Source of the DNA: Neoscytalidium dimidiatum
Lineage: Eukaryota > Ascomycota > Dothideomycetes > Botryosphaeriales > Botryosphaeriaceae
Length of the DNA stretch: 64,000 nucleotides
Assembly: GCA_037367355.1 (NCBI GenBank)
Contig: CM074695.1
Location: forward strand, 3,100,001-3,164,000
Direction of reading: 5' to 3'
How positions within the stretch are numbered: position 1 is the first letter of the stretch; each line of letters begins with the position of its first letter. This document shows positions 10,394-22,514 of the stretch, piece by piece. The translations under genes were made by a program, and so were the position numbers. The notes under the pieces were generated by a model. The model did no database searches. It was given only the letters and a program-made list of their open reading frames with translations, and had not been told where the DNA came from.

Positions 10394-12417
10394 TTAGGAA
10401 AGCGAAGCAGCTCGCCGTTGCCGCTCAAGCTCCACCACCACAGTGGCCACGGTCTCTCCGTCAGTGTAGTTCAAACAATGTTTGATCATATGTAACGCAA
10501 GTCGGAAGCCGGCTTCATCATCCTTGCGGACGCACACCTCCGTGTACTCCATGTCCTCGAACAGATCTGTGCAGAAGAGGCATGAATCGAGGACGACCTC
10601 TCGCTTTAGCTTCGAGCTGAGCAGCTGAGCAGCCTGCGAGAAGAAATCTTGCACGGTACGGCAACGTGTGATGCGCATTCCGTGGTTGCGAACTTTGTTA
10701 TCCACCAGCTGCAGCGCAAGCAGAACCCTTTCGGCATCGAACAATTGAAAGGGGGTTCGGGGACTCGCGATCGCGCTGTCCGGCTGCGGAAAAGCCTGAG
10801 GCAATACTTGCCGCAGTGGTGGTAAATTACGCTCATCACGGTTGGTGGCCTCACTGCTCGTCCTGTCGGTGACCCCGTGTTGTGTTCCGTTGACCGTTCC
10901 GTTGTTTGGCCAGTGGCCTGTGATGCGCTGCTGCTTGTCTCCCTGTGCCACCTCTACTTGCCTGGAATGCTCTGCAGCCCTGTTCTGTAGGAAGGGATAC
11001 CCTTGGAGATTCTGCTGTACAAGCACGGCGGTAGATGCGGCCGCTCGTGGTGGTTCAGTCCTGCTCACAGTGATTTGAGCATGAGTCTGCACTCTTTCTC
11101 CGCCAGTAGGCTTGATAGAGTAGCTCCGTGTGGCGGGACCGCTTCCTGGAACTGTCCTTGGAGGTGCTGGCGGATGCGGAGCGGTAGGTGCGCTGTTTGG
11201 CGCAGGTGCAGCTATACGTAGAGGAGGTACGGTCACCAAAGCGCTTAGACTGACTGCCGGATGGTTCATTTGATGCGCTTGAGATCCATTTTGGAGGTTG
11301 TAATGATGACCGTCTGGTTGTGCCGTGTTGGAGGTACCGTCCGTACGCGCTATTTTCGGTGGGGATACTCCATCGGCAACATCGGGATGTGGGTCATGAG
11401 GCCTTCTGCGCCGCTTCTGGGTTTGGTATGATTGCTGTTCTTGCTGGTGGCTAACGGGTTTCATCTGGTCCCGTATCGGCACATTCGTGGTAGTACCGTT
11501 GACGCATGCCTGAACCGGGGCCGCAGATTGCGAGGAGTGAGAGGATACGGGCGCTGTCGGGGACTGTGCTCCGGGATGCTGCAATATAGCTGGTTCGTGA
11601 GTTCTCGAGGGATCCAAAGACATCGAGTGGTCAACGCTGTTGCCAGAATTAGGTGAAGGAGGCCAGAAAACAGTCTGTGAGCCATGTGCATACGTGGAGG
11701 CTTTTGTATGATTGGGACTCTGAGTCTGAGTAGTAGTTGGAGTATTGGCTACTACTTGAGTGGAGGCAGCGCTGGTGCCAACAGAGTTGTGGTGCACAGA
11801 AGGATTCGGCACTACGGCTGCTGCTTGGGCCTCTTGGATAGCTCTTAGCATTCAAACTTCTCATGATGTCCGCAACGTCTTACCGGCGACTGGTTCTTGA
11901 CAAGTCTTCTCTGGGGGCACTACAAAAGCCAATCCGCCGACCGCTTCCTCTGATTTTGACAGGATATGGTAGAACTCTGTCCCCTGGCGCTGGTGGTACT
12001 TGGATAGCACAGCGAACAAATGCTCATCGTTTGAATTCTTGAATGTGTATACCCATATCTAGGCTACGGGTCAATGGCTAAGATGATAGCGAAGTGCCAG
12101 TCGTAACTTACGGAGTACTTATTGTCCAGCGCGACGGTGAAGATCTGAGCACCGCCCGACACTAGAACCGCAGTGCCTTTGAATCTGAAGAAGCCCGACT
12201 TCGTTTGAGTTTGGCGCCTGGCTTCGACAACGCTAAGTTTGAAAGGGAGACGTCGCGCTAAGTCGGTGTAAGAATAGTCACCGTCCTCATATATCCGATC
12301 CCACTTTTTACCACGCACGAGGTCTTCATGGTCCCCGGATTTCCCGAGCCAAGCATATTCAAGCAGGTAATCGTGTACCCGCTCGATCTTAGGGCGACGG
12401 CTTCCAGTTGGTTCCAT
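10394..12417 (-). CDS. unrecognised large protein, paralogue 2 of a tandem pair
   Basis: Second copy of the family described for the gene at 7.2-9.2 kb. Exons on the minus strand are 12417-12112, 12058-11884 and 11841-10394, giving 642 residues against 647 in the neighbour. Intron 1 (12059-12111) is phase 0 and falls at the same place, joining NKYS to IWVYTFK. Intron 2 (11842-11883) is phase 1, as in the neighbour; at 42 bases it is unusually short, so its acceptor is the least certain call. N-terminal similarity includes HDYLLEYAWLG against NYILLQEAWIG. In the C-terminal domain, RVLLALQLVDNK and CRTVQDFFSQAAQLL match RILLDMLLKNGS and CHTVQELFAEASAAI. The disordered middle is Gln/His/Pro-rich and not alignable. 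Starts with MEPTGSRRPKIERV. Function unknown; the pair is clearly a tandem duplication followed by strong divergence. Confidence 0.65.
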
Positions 12418-14212
12418 TTGAGATATGATAGCTAACGAGAATCAGGACGGATGCTTGTCTCATTCGATTAACTATTGTGATGATGGCAAGAGACGAAATC
12501 ATACCCAGCTAACAGCGCTCTATTTGTACTCGGCTGTGTGCGGCGTCGAGCATGGCGACAATAGCCAAAGCTACCGGGGTACTGACTCGATGGACGCACG
12601 AGCAGTCGGGCTACCGGGGTACGGATCCTTCACAACATGGCCCGCGCAAGGCACAGCCGGAAGTAAATCCAACGTTCCGCAGATGATCGATCATCTGTGG
12701 AGCGATCATTGCATGGTGCACGGGCGTTAAGCGAGAGCGGAGGTTAGTGATTGGCTACGTACGGCGCTTCGATGTCCTGGAGGATTGAAATAAGCACGAG
12801 AGGGTAGACATCCGCGCGTCTCGATGTCGCTGGAGTGGAGACGACGTCTGTCACCATGCAGATGATAGAACTATCGTGACGGCGCATCCACAAACCCCTG
12901 CTCCGCCAAAATGCCCCGGCTAGCTAATGCCACCCTGAAATTCACACCACAGCGTAGCTCTTGTCACGGCGAAGCCGGCCTCTATTGTCACGGTGGGGCT
13001 GTTGGTTGAAGGTAGACCACCCCACGCTGCATCCGTTATCTCCATTGTCCGGGCCACCGGAGGCTCCGCCCATTGGCCATGCTCCCAACCCTCTTCACGT
13101 CCCTACTTCCGACCCCTGCCTGCCTCTTGAGCCCGGATGGATGCCGGTGCCGGGCCAGGCATCCGCCAAGAAGTGCATCCAACCGCCTTACCGCTCCGCC
13201 CCGCAACGCTAGAAGATTGCTGGTGGAGAGCTGCGTCCCGGCGAACCAGCACAAAAATTCATCACAATAAAAATCAGCAAAATAACCAACATAAGGAAAA
13301 TGAACAAGATGAACAGAATGAACAGCATGATAAACCACAAAACCCCCCCCGCACTGCACCCACACCGCGCAGGGAGGGACCCATTAAAAAAAAAAAAAAA
13401 GGAAATAGACCTGCCCATATCATCCGACACCATCCATTGCCTCCCCCCCCGGGCAGCCCCAGCAGCGGCGCCGCCGGATCCGGCCCGACCGCCTCACGGC
13501 GTCGCCCGCAACGGCCGCGAACCGAGGCGGGTCCCACACGCTACCGCGCGCGTCGACTCTCCACCGAGCCCTGCCCTGCGACCCCGGACGGCGTCCCCAC
13601 CCGCCCGCCCTCCCTCTGCTCGGTGAAGCCCCCACCCCCCCCCCCCCCTCGGCCGGTCGCGCTCGCTTAGGGATTGACCCTCCCGAATGCGAATACACGA
13701 TTGATTGTACCGGTCCGGTGGTAGAAGAGCACGTGCTTGCATATACCGATGAATGAGGAATACGAAGCAGAGTCATTGTCAAATGAAAAAATAAAAAATA
13801 AAAAAAGAGATTCATGCGCAACTGGGCTCTAGACTGCTACTAATTCGATGCATCAAAATGGGGAAGCTGGCGATCATATGGGAGAACTCAGATGATGCCA
13901 ATCGGAAGAACGTGGAAGATTTCGGGGGCTTGGACGTTGATATGTGGAAAGTCAAGAGACTGAACCGGGCTACGAATGTAAGGAAAATATCACAGTTCCA
14001 GAAGGCAGCGCAATCATTGCTAAGGAAATTCAGTAAGGAAGGATCACCGTGGTTTCTGTTCCGGTGAAGAAATCCAGAGCATCGTATTGGTCTATCTGAA
14101 CGTTTCGAAACAAGAATCGACAAAGGAATTAAACATTCTCTATCGCAGCTTACACACATTGGCCAGGGTTCAAGGGGCGGCCGACAAAACAGCAGTCAAG
14201 TGGTGCAACGAT
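12418..14212. other. gene-poor tract with homopolymers and a palindrome
   Basis: 1.8 kb without a gene I can support. It holds an 18-base perfect palindrome at 12680-12697, a repeated GCTACCGGGGTAC at about 12571 and 12609, an A15 run (13386-13400), a C run (13635-13648), and AAC/AAT-rich low-complexity sequence at 13250-13340. Long frames here are products of the low complexity. The left end should contain the promoter of the minus-strand gene starting at 12417. Confidence 0.5.
12680..12697. repeat. 18-base perfect palindrome
   Basis: CAGATGATCGATCATCTG reads the same on both strands. It lies 263 bases upstream of the start codon of the minus-strand gene at 12417 and could be a dimeric regulator site or a fortuitous palindrome. 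Confidence 0.6.
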
Positions 14213-15159
14213 TCAAGCATCATCTTTCCCGTGCTGGTGGCCCCCGTGGGCCGTAGTATTTCTGTGCGGTCTATCGTTTGAGAAGGAGGTGGTGTTCTGG
14301 TAAGGGCCACCGTGGCCATGGGGGTAACCCGTCTTTTCCGGTTTGCCGTTTTTGGTGGTGGTGCTTTCCTCTTCGACGGGACCGGGACCGGCGCCGTTAG
14401 AGGCCCCATCGTTGGCACCACTGTCGTCGTCCGAGGTGGCGGCGCTGTCCTGAGAAGTGCCATCGTCCTGATCACTGTTATCGATGGTATCATCTGCAGC
14501 AGAACCGGCATCTTCGGAATTACCGCCATCAACAGAGCTGGAATCCTCGGTGTTGCCCTCGTCCCCAGCCTGGTCGTCTGCCGGTGTGGTGCTATTGTTT
14601 CCGTCGACGGTACTGTTGCCAAATTGCGTGATGGCGGAGATGACCGGCACCTTGAAGGGGGGACCGTAGCAGGTACCACCTCCGACAGCGTTGACGGTGC
14701 AATTGCCGCCGTACAGATGCAAAGACGTGTTGCCCTTCAGCTCCACAATCGCGCCCCGCTGATAGAGTTTCTGCTTCAGCCACACATCTACGGAAGACAT
14801 CAGTCAGTGTTGGTTACCTCCATGCTCATTGTGGGCTACCGCTTACTTCCGATGGCCCAGTCGGCGGTGAAAGAAACAGCCTCGTCATCGCAAGGGGTGT
14901 AGGGCTGCTCGTCTCCGAAACCCAGGGCATCGCCAGGGAAAGTAGCGCTGCAGTGGACGGCGTCGGCTTGAGACTCATATCTTACGAGGAAGTCGAGGGA
15001 CTTGTGGCTGCCAGAGGGGGGGTAGCTGGAACTGGGGCTGGTGACGATCCATGATCCCCAAGCTTCGGTGGCATTTGCCTGTCTGGCATAATGGGGATGT
15101 GCGGCAGCGAGGGATGCATAGACCGCGGTGGCGGCAACGAGCGTAGTAGTGGAGTGCAT
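14213..15159 (-). CDS. secreted protein with acidic low-complexity tail
   Basis: Exons are 15159-14847 and 14787-14213 on the minus strand, joined across a 59-base intron; the junction gives WAIGNVWLKQ. The product has 295 residues. It opens with a clear signal peptide (MHSTTTLVAATAVYASLAAA, cleavage near HPHYA). A compact ~140-residue domain follows with cysteines at VHCSA, YTPCDD, GGNCTV and GGTCYG, probably two disulfides. The rest is a Ser/Asp/Gly/Asn-rich acidic stretch ending in a Gly/His-rich tail. There are several N-x-S/T sites. I see no GPI signal or membrane segment at the end, so secretion to wall or medium is the inference. The cysteine domain resembles small secreted fungal proteins of unknown function; a specific family cannot be named with confidence. 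Confidence 0.7.
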
Positions 15160-17219
15160 ATTGCTGTGGCGAAATCAAAGAGAACAAGATGATCAAGAAC
15201 GAGAGCTCGCGTTGAGTGAATGACTTGGCAGCAGAAGGATCTGAAGGGCACTCCGCCGGGTCTTTTATACAGAGATACCGATGTTTTCAGCTGGGTCAGC
15301 TTTCTCCTGGTGTGCGCCCCGCTGTTTCCCGATGGCGAAGGCTACGGGAGGATGGCCCGGTAAACAAGCCACAACTGTAGAGTTGACCGGTCCGCTCTAA
15401 GTTGACTCCAGAATGGGATGCGAGCCGTCTTTCCCGATGAGGCCTGACGCAGATATAGGGCTTGCATGACATTGCGCAGGGTAGGCCCAATAGCTATGTC
15501 CCTGGGTCCCCGGCGGCGTGTACCACCATTTCCAGCCACAGTTGACGGCACGGCTGTGGCGGCCGATCCGCTTTGGGCGTTCCTATTTCCGGCCCGCCCA
15601 ATGTTTCGAAAAGTGTCGCATAGAAGGACACGGAGGCGCTCTCACGTGATCTCACCTTGGGACGCAGATTCAACGACTATAGTTTCATGCTGGCCAAAGT
15701 ACTCTCGCGAAATTTTGACGAGCGGATCGGTGATACGGAGCACCCGAAAACAAGCGTCACAGAAGCCTCTCGCGATGTCATGGCTTTGATGTCCCAATAT
15801 GGACGCTTACGCTCGGAATTGAGTATCGGAATGCCTTTTCGGAGTCAGCAAAAATATCGACGGGCTTGAGCTTGCCAGCGAAGACTACGTTTCAAAAGGC
15901 AGCGTGGCTTGCGGGCGTTTGGCGAAACAGAGGCGTTCCTGAGCTAGCGCCGGGATGGCCCACGGGTCCCCTCCTGCGCGGCTCGTCATCGCGTCGCCTC
16001 TAGACCAGCCCAAGCTGGCCCTGTTGAGAGCTGAGCACCCATCTGTCTCGCTTTCCTGTTCCGCGCGTGCAGGACATTTCCTATCCGCCGTCGCCACGAC
16101 ACACTTCAACGAGCGGGCACCCGGTCAGTCTCTATCTTCAGGACAAGCTTCCGTTCCTTCGCCTCGACCCCTCTTGATGCCTCCTATACTAAGAGATGGT
16201 TTTCCCTTTTCCGGCCAATCTTTGCAGTACTACTAACTCTCCTGCAGACCGTGTGTTCCTCTTTTGGCAGTGGAAGGTTTCAGAACATTGGCTGCGCCTC
16301 AAACCGGTAACCCTACCACACACCTGTCGATTCAAGTAGCTAGATCGAAGCTAAATGCTTCTGACATTACTACAAGCTAGTCCCGTTCATTCCGTAATTG
16401 TCATCCGACTTTAAGCTTACATCTTGCTCTGCGTGACGCGTTACGCTCATTGCGCTATTGACAACACCACCAAGTCAACGCATGGTCCGAGCGGAGCAAT
16501 CGGGACGATGACGCAAGAAGAGATCACGAGCCTTCTGCCGCTCCGTAAGTGGACCCTGCCGATCGACAGCAAACTTAGTCGGGATTCTTCTGCTCCCTTA
16601 TCTAGATCTCGAGGGACGGCCAAGCATACTTCTAGAACTTTGCTCGTCCATTGAGGCTGCTCGGCCCTTTCCAAGCGGCTCCTTGCCAGGCCAAAGCAGT
16701 TGAAAGGCCAAGGGCCCACGAAAAACTCAAATCGTATGCTTCTCCCTGCATACTTCGACCACCGAGATCCCTGGGAGGATCCTTGCGCATACCTAGGCCT
16801 CGGAAATTCCGCGTCTTTTCAATCATATCTTAACTGCCGCTTGGCACATTCCTCGCCATAAAGCAGGCTGCCGTCGCCAATACACTATGCTGTAATCAAG
16901 AGCATCTCATAAGAAGGCCTGGATAGCGACATTCGATTGGGTGCCACAACCCAGCAAGTGCGGGGTAAAAAAACCGGATTGTGCTGAGTACAAACAACGC
17001 TCGTGCGGAGCCGTCGTGGGTGGCGCCAGCTTGCAGTGCCGTATGAGCCGCACAACGGATATTTTCATGCGGGCACGTGGAAACCCTACTCCCTCCTGGT
17101 CTCAGCTGTCGCCCCTGATCACCTGTCCTTTCCCACTTCAGTGACCGTTTTGCAGGACCGAAGCCTCATCGCAGCGGTCTGACTGGGGTTACACAGTGTA
17201 AATGACCTTACTTTTAAGC
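15160..17219. other. 2 kb without a supported gene
   Basis: Upstream of the secreted-protein gene. Both strands show only short frames without family similarity or consistent splice pairs. The first ~150 bases should hold the promoter of the minus-strand gene. Confidence 0.4.
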
Positions 17220-17950
17220 TCCACCGAAGGTGAGTGCTTCTGCTGCGAGCATACGGGGACCGAACTGACACGCCAAGATGAATTTCGTCGCCGTCTTACA
17301 TTGGACGTTTGCGATCACCGGAACCAAAATCTCCATCCTCGTACAGTACCTTCGCCTCTTCAAGCTCCGCAAGATGGTTCGGGCAACAGGGGCTATGCTG
17401 ATTATTGTCATTGCGGGCGGAATCGCTACCCTCGTCGTCGTCTTGACCGCCTGCATACCATTGCAAGCGCTGTGGGACGCAAACATGCGCACTAGATCCA
17501 AGTGTCTGAATCAGAGACTGTAAGTTTAGCCCGTCGACAGCGCATCATTCGACACGCTTTCATTCTTTTTCTTTTTGTTTCAAACTTTGCTGAAACATTC
17601 GTTATCAGATTTTGGCAAATCTAGTCTGGCTTCGAAGTCGTAACCTGCTGGATCATGGCCGGATCCCTCGGACCCAAGCTGCTCCTCGGGCTCAGCTCAT
17701 CGTAAGCCAAGGACGAACTCCTACGAAAACTCCATCCCACACTGAAACTGTCGCCAACGACGCCCCACAGCGCCTGCATAGCCAGCGTCCTGCGCATGAA
17801 GAGCGCCTTCGACGCGCCCCCGAGCAACCCGGACGAGGTCCACGACCACACCCGGACCGGCATCTTCGCGTCCATCTACGCCGCCATCGAGCTCCTCACC
17901 GGCATCATCTGCTAGTCGCCGCCCGTCCTCATGCCGCTCCGCTCCTACCC
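17220..17950 (+). pseudogene. decayed Pth11-like rhodopsin-domain gene fragment
   Basis: A continuous stretch from about 17278 encodes helices 3-4 of the fungal rhodopsin family: TGTKISILVQYLRLF, then a hydrophobic helix and ACIPLQALWDAN. After a plausible intron (17521 to about 17609) the next exon reads FWQI, a TAG stop, then SGFEVVTCWIMAGSLGPKLLLGL. That is the normal helix 5 region interrupted by a stop, followed soon by another. Further on, SIYAAIELLTGIIC is again followed by TAG where functional relatives continue with a CLPxLRPL helix. The N-terminal exons with helices 1-2 are missing. The gene at 3455-4823 is an intact member of the same family. I read this as a truncated relic; sequence after 17950 (His repeats, CAC tract near 18030) is not assignable. 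Confidence 0.7.
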
Positions 17951-19649
17951 GTACCCGCGCCGCTGGAAACTGCCACGCCTGCTCTCCCCGCAAAACCACG
18001 TCGGCGTTCCTCCGGATCGCCACCAGCGCCACCACCACCACCACCACCACGAGAACAAAGAAGCTCTCGCGCGCCCGCCGGTCGAGCTGCAAGGCGACGC
18101 ATTCGCAGACGATCCGGAGGGACCGGGCTGCGCCCCCCGGGGAGGAAGGAGGAGGAAGGAAGATGGAAGAAGCTGCATCCGACACCAGCCCGGGCCTGAC
18201 CGAGTTCTCGAGCGGCGGCCTCAGTAGCAGCGGGCGCAGCACCACGCTGTACAGCGGCGGCGACGCGCGCTCCGCCATGGTTGGTGGGGAGAGGGGACGT
18301 GGAGGGTTTCTCCCGCGTCGGTGCGATTGTTCACGATGTTCATGACTCTGTGATTGCTCGGGATTTTTCACGGTGATACCTAGAAGGGATCGGGTTCCGG
18401 AGGCTTGCTGATTACCATAGGAAGGGTACCAGTGTATTGACAAGTCCTTCTGAAGCTCTCTCTGCAGCGAGACGCCGATAACTTTCATTGGCTTCTAACA
18501 GATTGCATGTATGTACAAAACAACGGCTTGCGCAGGAAGCTGTTCCTCCAAACCCCGCGCCTGTGTACGCTCGATGTTTGCAAGGACACGGCAGAGAATT
18601 CTGCAGATCAAAGGGACTTCGTTGAGAGGGAGACCATGCACGTGCTTGATAAGCACTGCTTAACGGGGCGCAGCTCCGCGTCTCGGGTTCCGGAGGTTGA
18701 TTACACTCGACAAGGGCAGGGAGGCATCATCGGGTACGTGCGCGCTCAACGTGCAGACCGCCGGTTTGCGGGCGGCACGCCATGCTGAGCTCTCGAGAGG
18801 GGGGTGATGTGGCTCCGGGTAGTGCCATTGGTCCCTCCGCCCCGAGTCAGTGATGCTATCCGGCAGCAACGGCTGCAGCCTGGGAGCAAGCCGCTCGCGT
18901 GGCAGGCAGGGATCAGGGGTGTCTGCAATCTGTGATCGGGGGCCGCAAATGGGCCAGCTTGCAGAAGGCGTCAAGGCTTTGCCCTTTGTTGATGCGGCAT
19001 TTAACGGGCCCAGAACAGTGCTCCGGCCGGGAATCCGGGGAAGATCTGAGCCTCAACTGACGAACAATCCCTGCATTGCCACGCGAGGAGGCTGACGGGC
19101 CGCTGGCTCGGCCAATCCCGTCAGTGAAATAGCGTCAGGGAGTTGGCGTGGCGTTTCGAATGACGCCAGATACGAGAAAGTACTGTATCTGCGTGGTCTG
19201 TGGGCTTGGTCGCGGTATGGAGACTGGCAATGGTTGGTTGCTGCCAACCAGTCAAATCCTCCGTCCGTACTGACGGGACAAAAGAAAGTGCATCTGTCAT
19301 GCTAATGTCTCTCGACTGGCCGTTCAAGAAGTTGAATAGATAGGAAGGTCCTGCAGTACCGGTCCTTGCGCCGCTTTCCGAACAGACCTGGAAGCGCCCC
19401 AGGCAGCGTGTTTCCAAACGGTCCGAGTCCCTGCGCACGTCCTGCGAGCTCGTCACTTCTAATCATCACATCTAAAGAAGCGCCTCCTTCAAGCGGACAA
19501 GGTGCACCCAGAGCCTTGGGAAGGTGGTCGGCTTTAAAGCAAGTGTGCAGCCAAGGCGGACATTTTCCTGCCTTGCTTCCCGTAATCTACTCACAACCTT
19601 GCCGTGAACAACTCAACCTACAGCGTTTTTCGAAGAACTCTTTTTCGCG
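17951..19649. other. 1.7 kb without a supported gene
   Basis: Contains a CAC tract (about 18030-18050) and GC-rich low-complexity sequence just after the pseudogene, then nothing I can assign up to the first member of the small membrane protein family. Confidence 0.4.
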
Positions 19650-20261
19650 ATGCCAAACAGTAAGGTGTTCTGATCACCGCATTTGTGCAAAAACTTACTA
19701 AATCGCAAGTCAAGATACGACTTCGTCTCCATCGAACGGCACTTCATCATACTCATGGTCGACGGAGTCTATCATAGCTCTCCTCGCTCTCTTCTTCATG
19801 ATTTCAATACCGTTCATTAGATCGTGTGTCAACAGAGGGTTGCGAAAGACTCTTGCAGAGGTTACCGACAAGTGTCTCCGGAGAGGCCGCCGAGTTGAAG
19901 GTATGTTAGTCTTTCCTCCTGTCCCTCCTCTTGGTTCTCATCGTGACTTGTTTGAATTTGTACTTGGTGTCTGACCAGTCGCGAAAGACGTCCGAGTGAC
20001 CAAATGCCAGGCTATCGAGAAGTTTCAAAGGCTATGAGCAACACCCGCTGACAGATGACAGGTCCTGATATTGAATCAGCCAGCTGGCTCCTCTCGCACC
20101 CATCGCCTTTTGAAACGTCAATGGTGGAAATGTCCGACTGGGAGGAAATCGCGCGACTGAGGCGACGTCATAATCTTGGTGCAAACGAGAAGTCTGCTTG
20201 CCAACCGCAGTCTGGAGATTTGGTAGATGCAGGTGGTCAAGATAGCTGCGTCGCAAGCTGA
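19650..20261 (+). CDS. small single-pass membrane protein, family member A
   Basis: First of three tandem copies of a family I do not recognise. Exons are 19650-19659 (ten bases: Met-Pro-Asn plus one base), 19715-19900 and 20062-20261, totalling 131 residues. The 55-base first intron has a TTACTAA branch site and is needed because the second exon has an in-frame stop just upstream. The N-terminus is short, Ser/Thr/Asn-rich and has N-glycosylation sequons (NNTT, NGTS). One membrane helix follows (residues ~23-38, IIALLALFFMISIPFI), then an Arg/Lys-rich segment, so the positive-inside rule predicts N-out/C-in. The tail carries the shared motif SPFETSMVEMSDWEEIARL at residues 80-98. The last intron is phase 1 as in the other copies; at 161 bases it could hide an alternative exon. 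Function unknown. Confidence 0.6.
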
Positions 20262-22514
20262 GGATTTGGTCATACTTCTGGTTCGCTCCTTGCTGTCCTG
20301 CTTCCGTTCAATCTGATGCAGGTTTCACAACCGCGTAAAAGAACGAAAATTGTCGGCTTGCATTGTCTGTAAGACCTCCATGACCGCGCACAACTGATAT
20401 TCCCGTCTCTCAACATGTGATTTGCGTGCAACAGTAGACAACACAGTGATTTCGTGCGGACTTTGGGCAGTGAACAGGATACCTTTCAGTAGTGTTTGCT
20501 GATGCTGATGTTTGGATTGTTCATGCAGCCTTGTCGGGCCGAATTAACCAGAGGCCTTCAAAACCTTCCTCTTTTGCTCAAGTGTCAGGCAACAGCGTTT
20601 TGGCTAGGCATCCTTCGCAAAATTTATCCATTGTATTATTTTTTCCGTTTATAATTCCCCGAAGTTTGCCTAAGAGATATATGCGAGGTCATTTCTACTC
20701 TCGTAGGTCTGAAGACTTAAGACGTCTCCCGCAACTAAATTCGGTCTCCGAGCAGCTCTTTTGAACATATCCCGCGTTTAGAGAGCAATAAGACATCTCA
20801 ATGAATTTGTTCAGTCATCTCAAGCGTGTTGAACCGGAACCAGCGGCCGACTCTCCGAGTGGCTGGACAAAACGGATGCTTTGGTTTTTACTCCGCAGCA
20901 CGCGGTGTGTACGCCGTAGGCTATGGCTATCAAAAATTAAGGTCGACGAAGTCAGCCTGAGTCTTTAAGCTAGAAGAAGAGAGTGTTCTCGCGAAGTTCC
21001 GATATGCGCCAAGCTTACTTCCCTTACTTTATAGAACGAATGGAGACTCGCACCGGCTAGTGCTGTAAGTGGACGCTGAACGGGGTAAATGCGCGTGATG
21101 TTGATGGAATTAGTGTATAAGAGTTAGTATGCACCGTTCTTTTCCTAACAACCAAAAGAGAGAGTGAGAGACGGAGAAGGAGGGAGGGAATGCATTGCGG
21201 CGCCGATACACTTGGTAGGCGAGGGCGGAAAAGTCAGCTGATGCGGCAGAGCTATCGAACTGGAAAAGTACGACGCCGCACTTGTTACAGCGCTGACTAG
21301 TGGTCTTGATATAACCCTACAGGAGCGCCTAACGCATAGCTGATTTTTATAGATGGAGCATGAGCATCAGCATCAACATCGACTCTGCAGCATGTCATTT
21401 CATATGTGTCAAAGATGCTACCCCACGTGCTCTAATTTTTGTCTTCTTCCATGTTTCATTCATTTCTTCTATTCAGGAAAAGAGAAACGCCTAGAGAATG
21501 GCTAATGGCCAAAAATAATCCGTTGTGGTTTTTCATGAAGCAATGCGGCATGAGTAAGGAGGATGTGTGGCGCGGGGTGGAAACAGAGGCAAACGCACTG
21601 TGCGGAACGCCCGATGTCAGGCGTGCGGTGAGGAAAATATGCGTCGGGCGCGCGCGGGGCTGCTCCTTTGAGGCCCAAAGCTTGTGGCTTTCATGATTTG
21701 TCGCAGGCGTCGTGCAACACAGAGGGGGGCACGGAAACGACATCTTCTTGGGCCCAGTAGGAGGCAGTGCTGATCGCCTCTGCTCGCCCGCAATCTCACA
21801 GTCTCACTATTACTTACAGATTCCATTGGCACAACGGACGGCCGTAGAGCCCTGCGGGAAGTTCCAATGTGCATCTGGCATCGGGTGCATGTCTGCGGCC
21901 ATCGGCATGAGGGTAGAGGATCTAAGCGCGTCCGCTGGAAGACCGACCTACCAATGGCAGGCCTAGGAGATCGGGCTGTCGGAATGACCGGGTGATCCCG
22001 CACCAGGAAAAATAAAGGTCGCTTGTGGACCTCAGCCGGAGTGTTATGGCAGGTACGCTTAGCGCGGTGCTGGCGCCGCTGGGGGTAGTTTAGCTCCTTC
22101 GCTCTCTTCCAAACAGAGCCAGACATCTAATACAGATGCATACGAGGTTTTGCTCCAACACGGAGGAGGCGCAGTCCAGTTAACAATGATTTCGACCACA
22201 CTATTAGCGTGGTGTCCAATAGCCTGTCGCTTACTTCCCCAGTTACGTGTCGCTGTCGCCGGTGGAATTACGAGATAGACAACTGTTCTAGCAGGGCGGT
22301 CTTTGTGCGCTTTTCGATGATTTCCTCTTATGACTTCCTCAAGTAGCCGCTCGTCCATAGCTTATAAGACGAACTTCCCCACCGCTCGAAGTGCTTGGAA
22401 ATATTCTATATTCGCTCTCTGCCATCAACACCGATGCATTCAGGCAGCAGAACTATAAACACTTTCAGTTCAATTACCGGAGACGGCTTCCACCATTCCT
22501 GAACGCAAAAGAGA
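20262..22514. other. spacer between family members A and B
   Basis: 2.25 kb with no gene I can support. Parts are purine-rich (near 21160-21190). The frames present, such as one of 85 codons at 21439, have no recognisable similarity and lack the family motif. Confidence 0.4.

Noticed and set aside
12961..13670. Open frames with Asn/Gln/Glu and Pro runs, including one reading DEQNEQ-type sequence
   Set aside because: They arise from AAC/AAT-rich and homopolymer sequence, and no start, intron or family supports them.
21439..21696. 85-codon frame between family members A and B, considered as a further copy
   Set aside because: It lacks the membrane helix, the basic stretch and the SP(F/Y)E motif that define the family.
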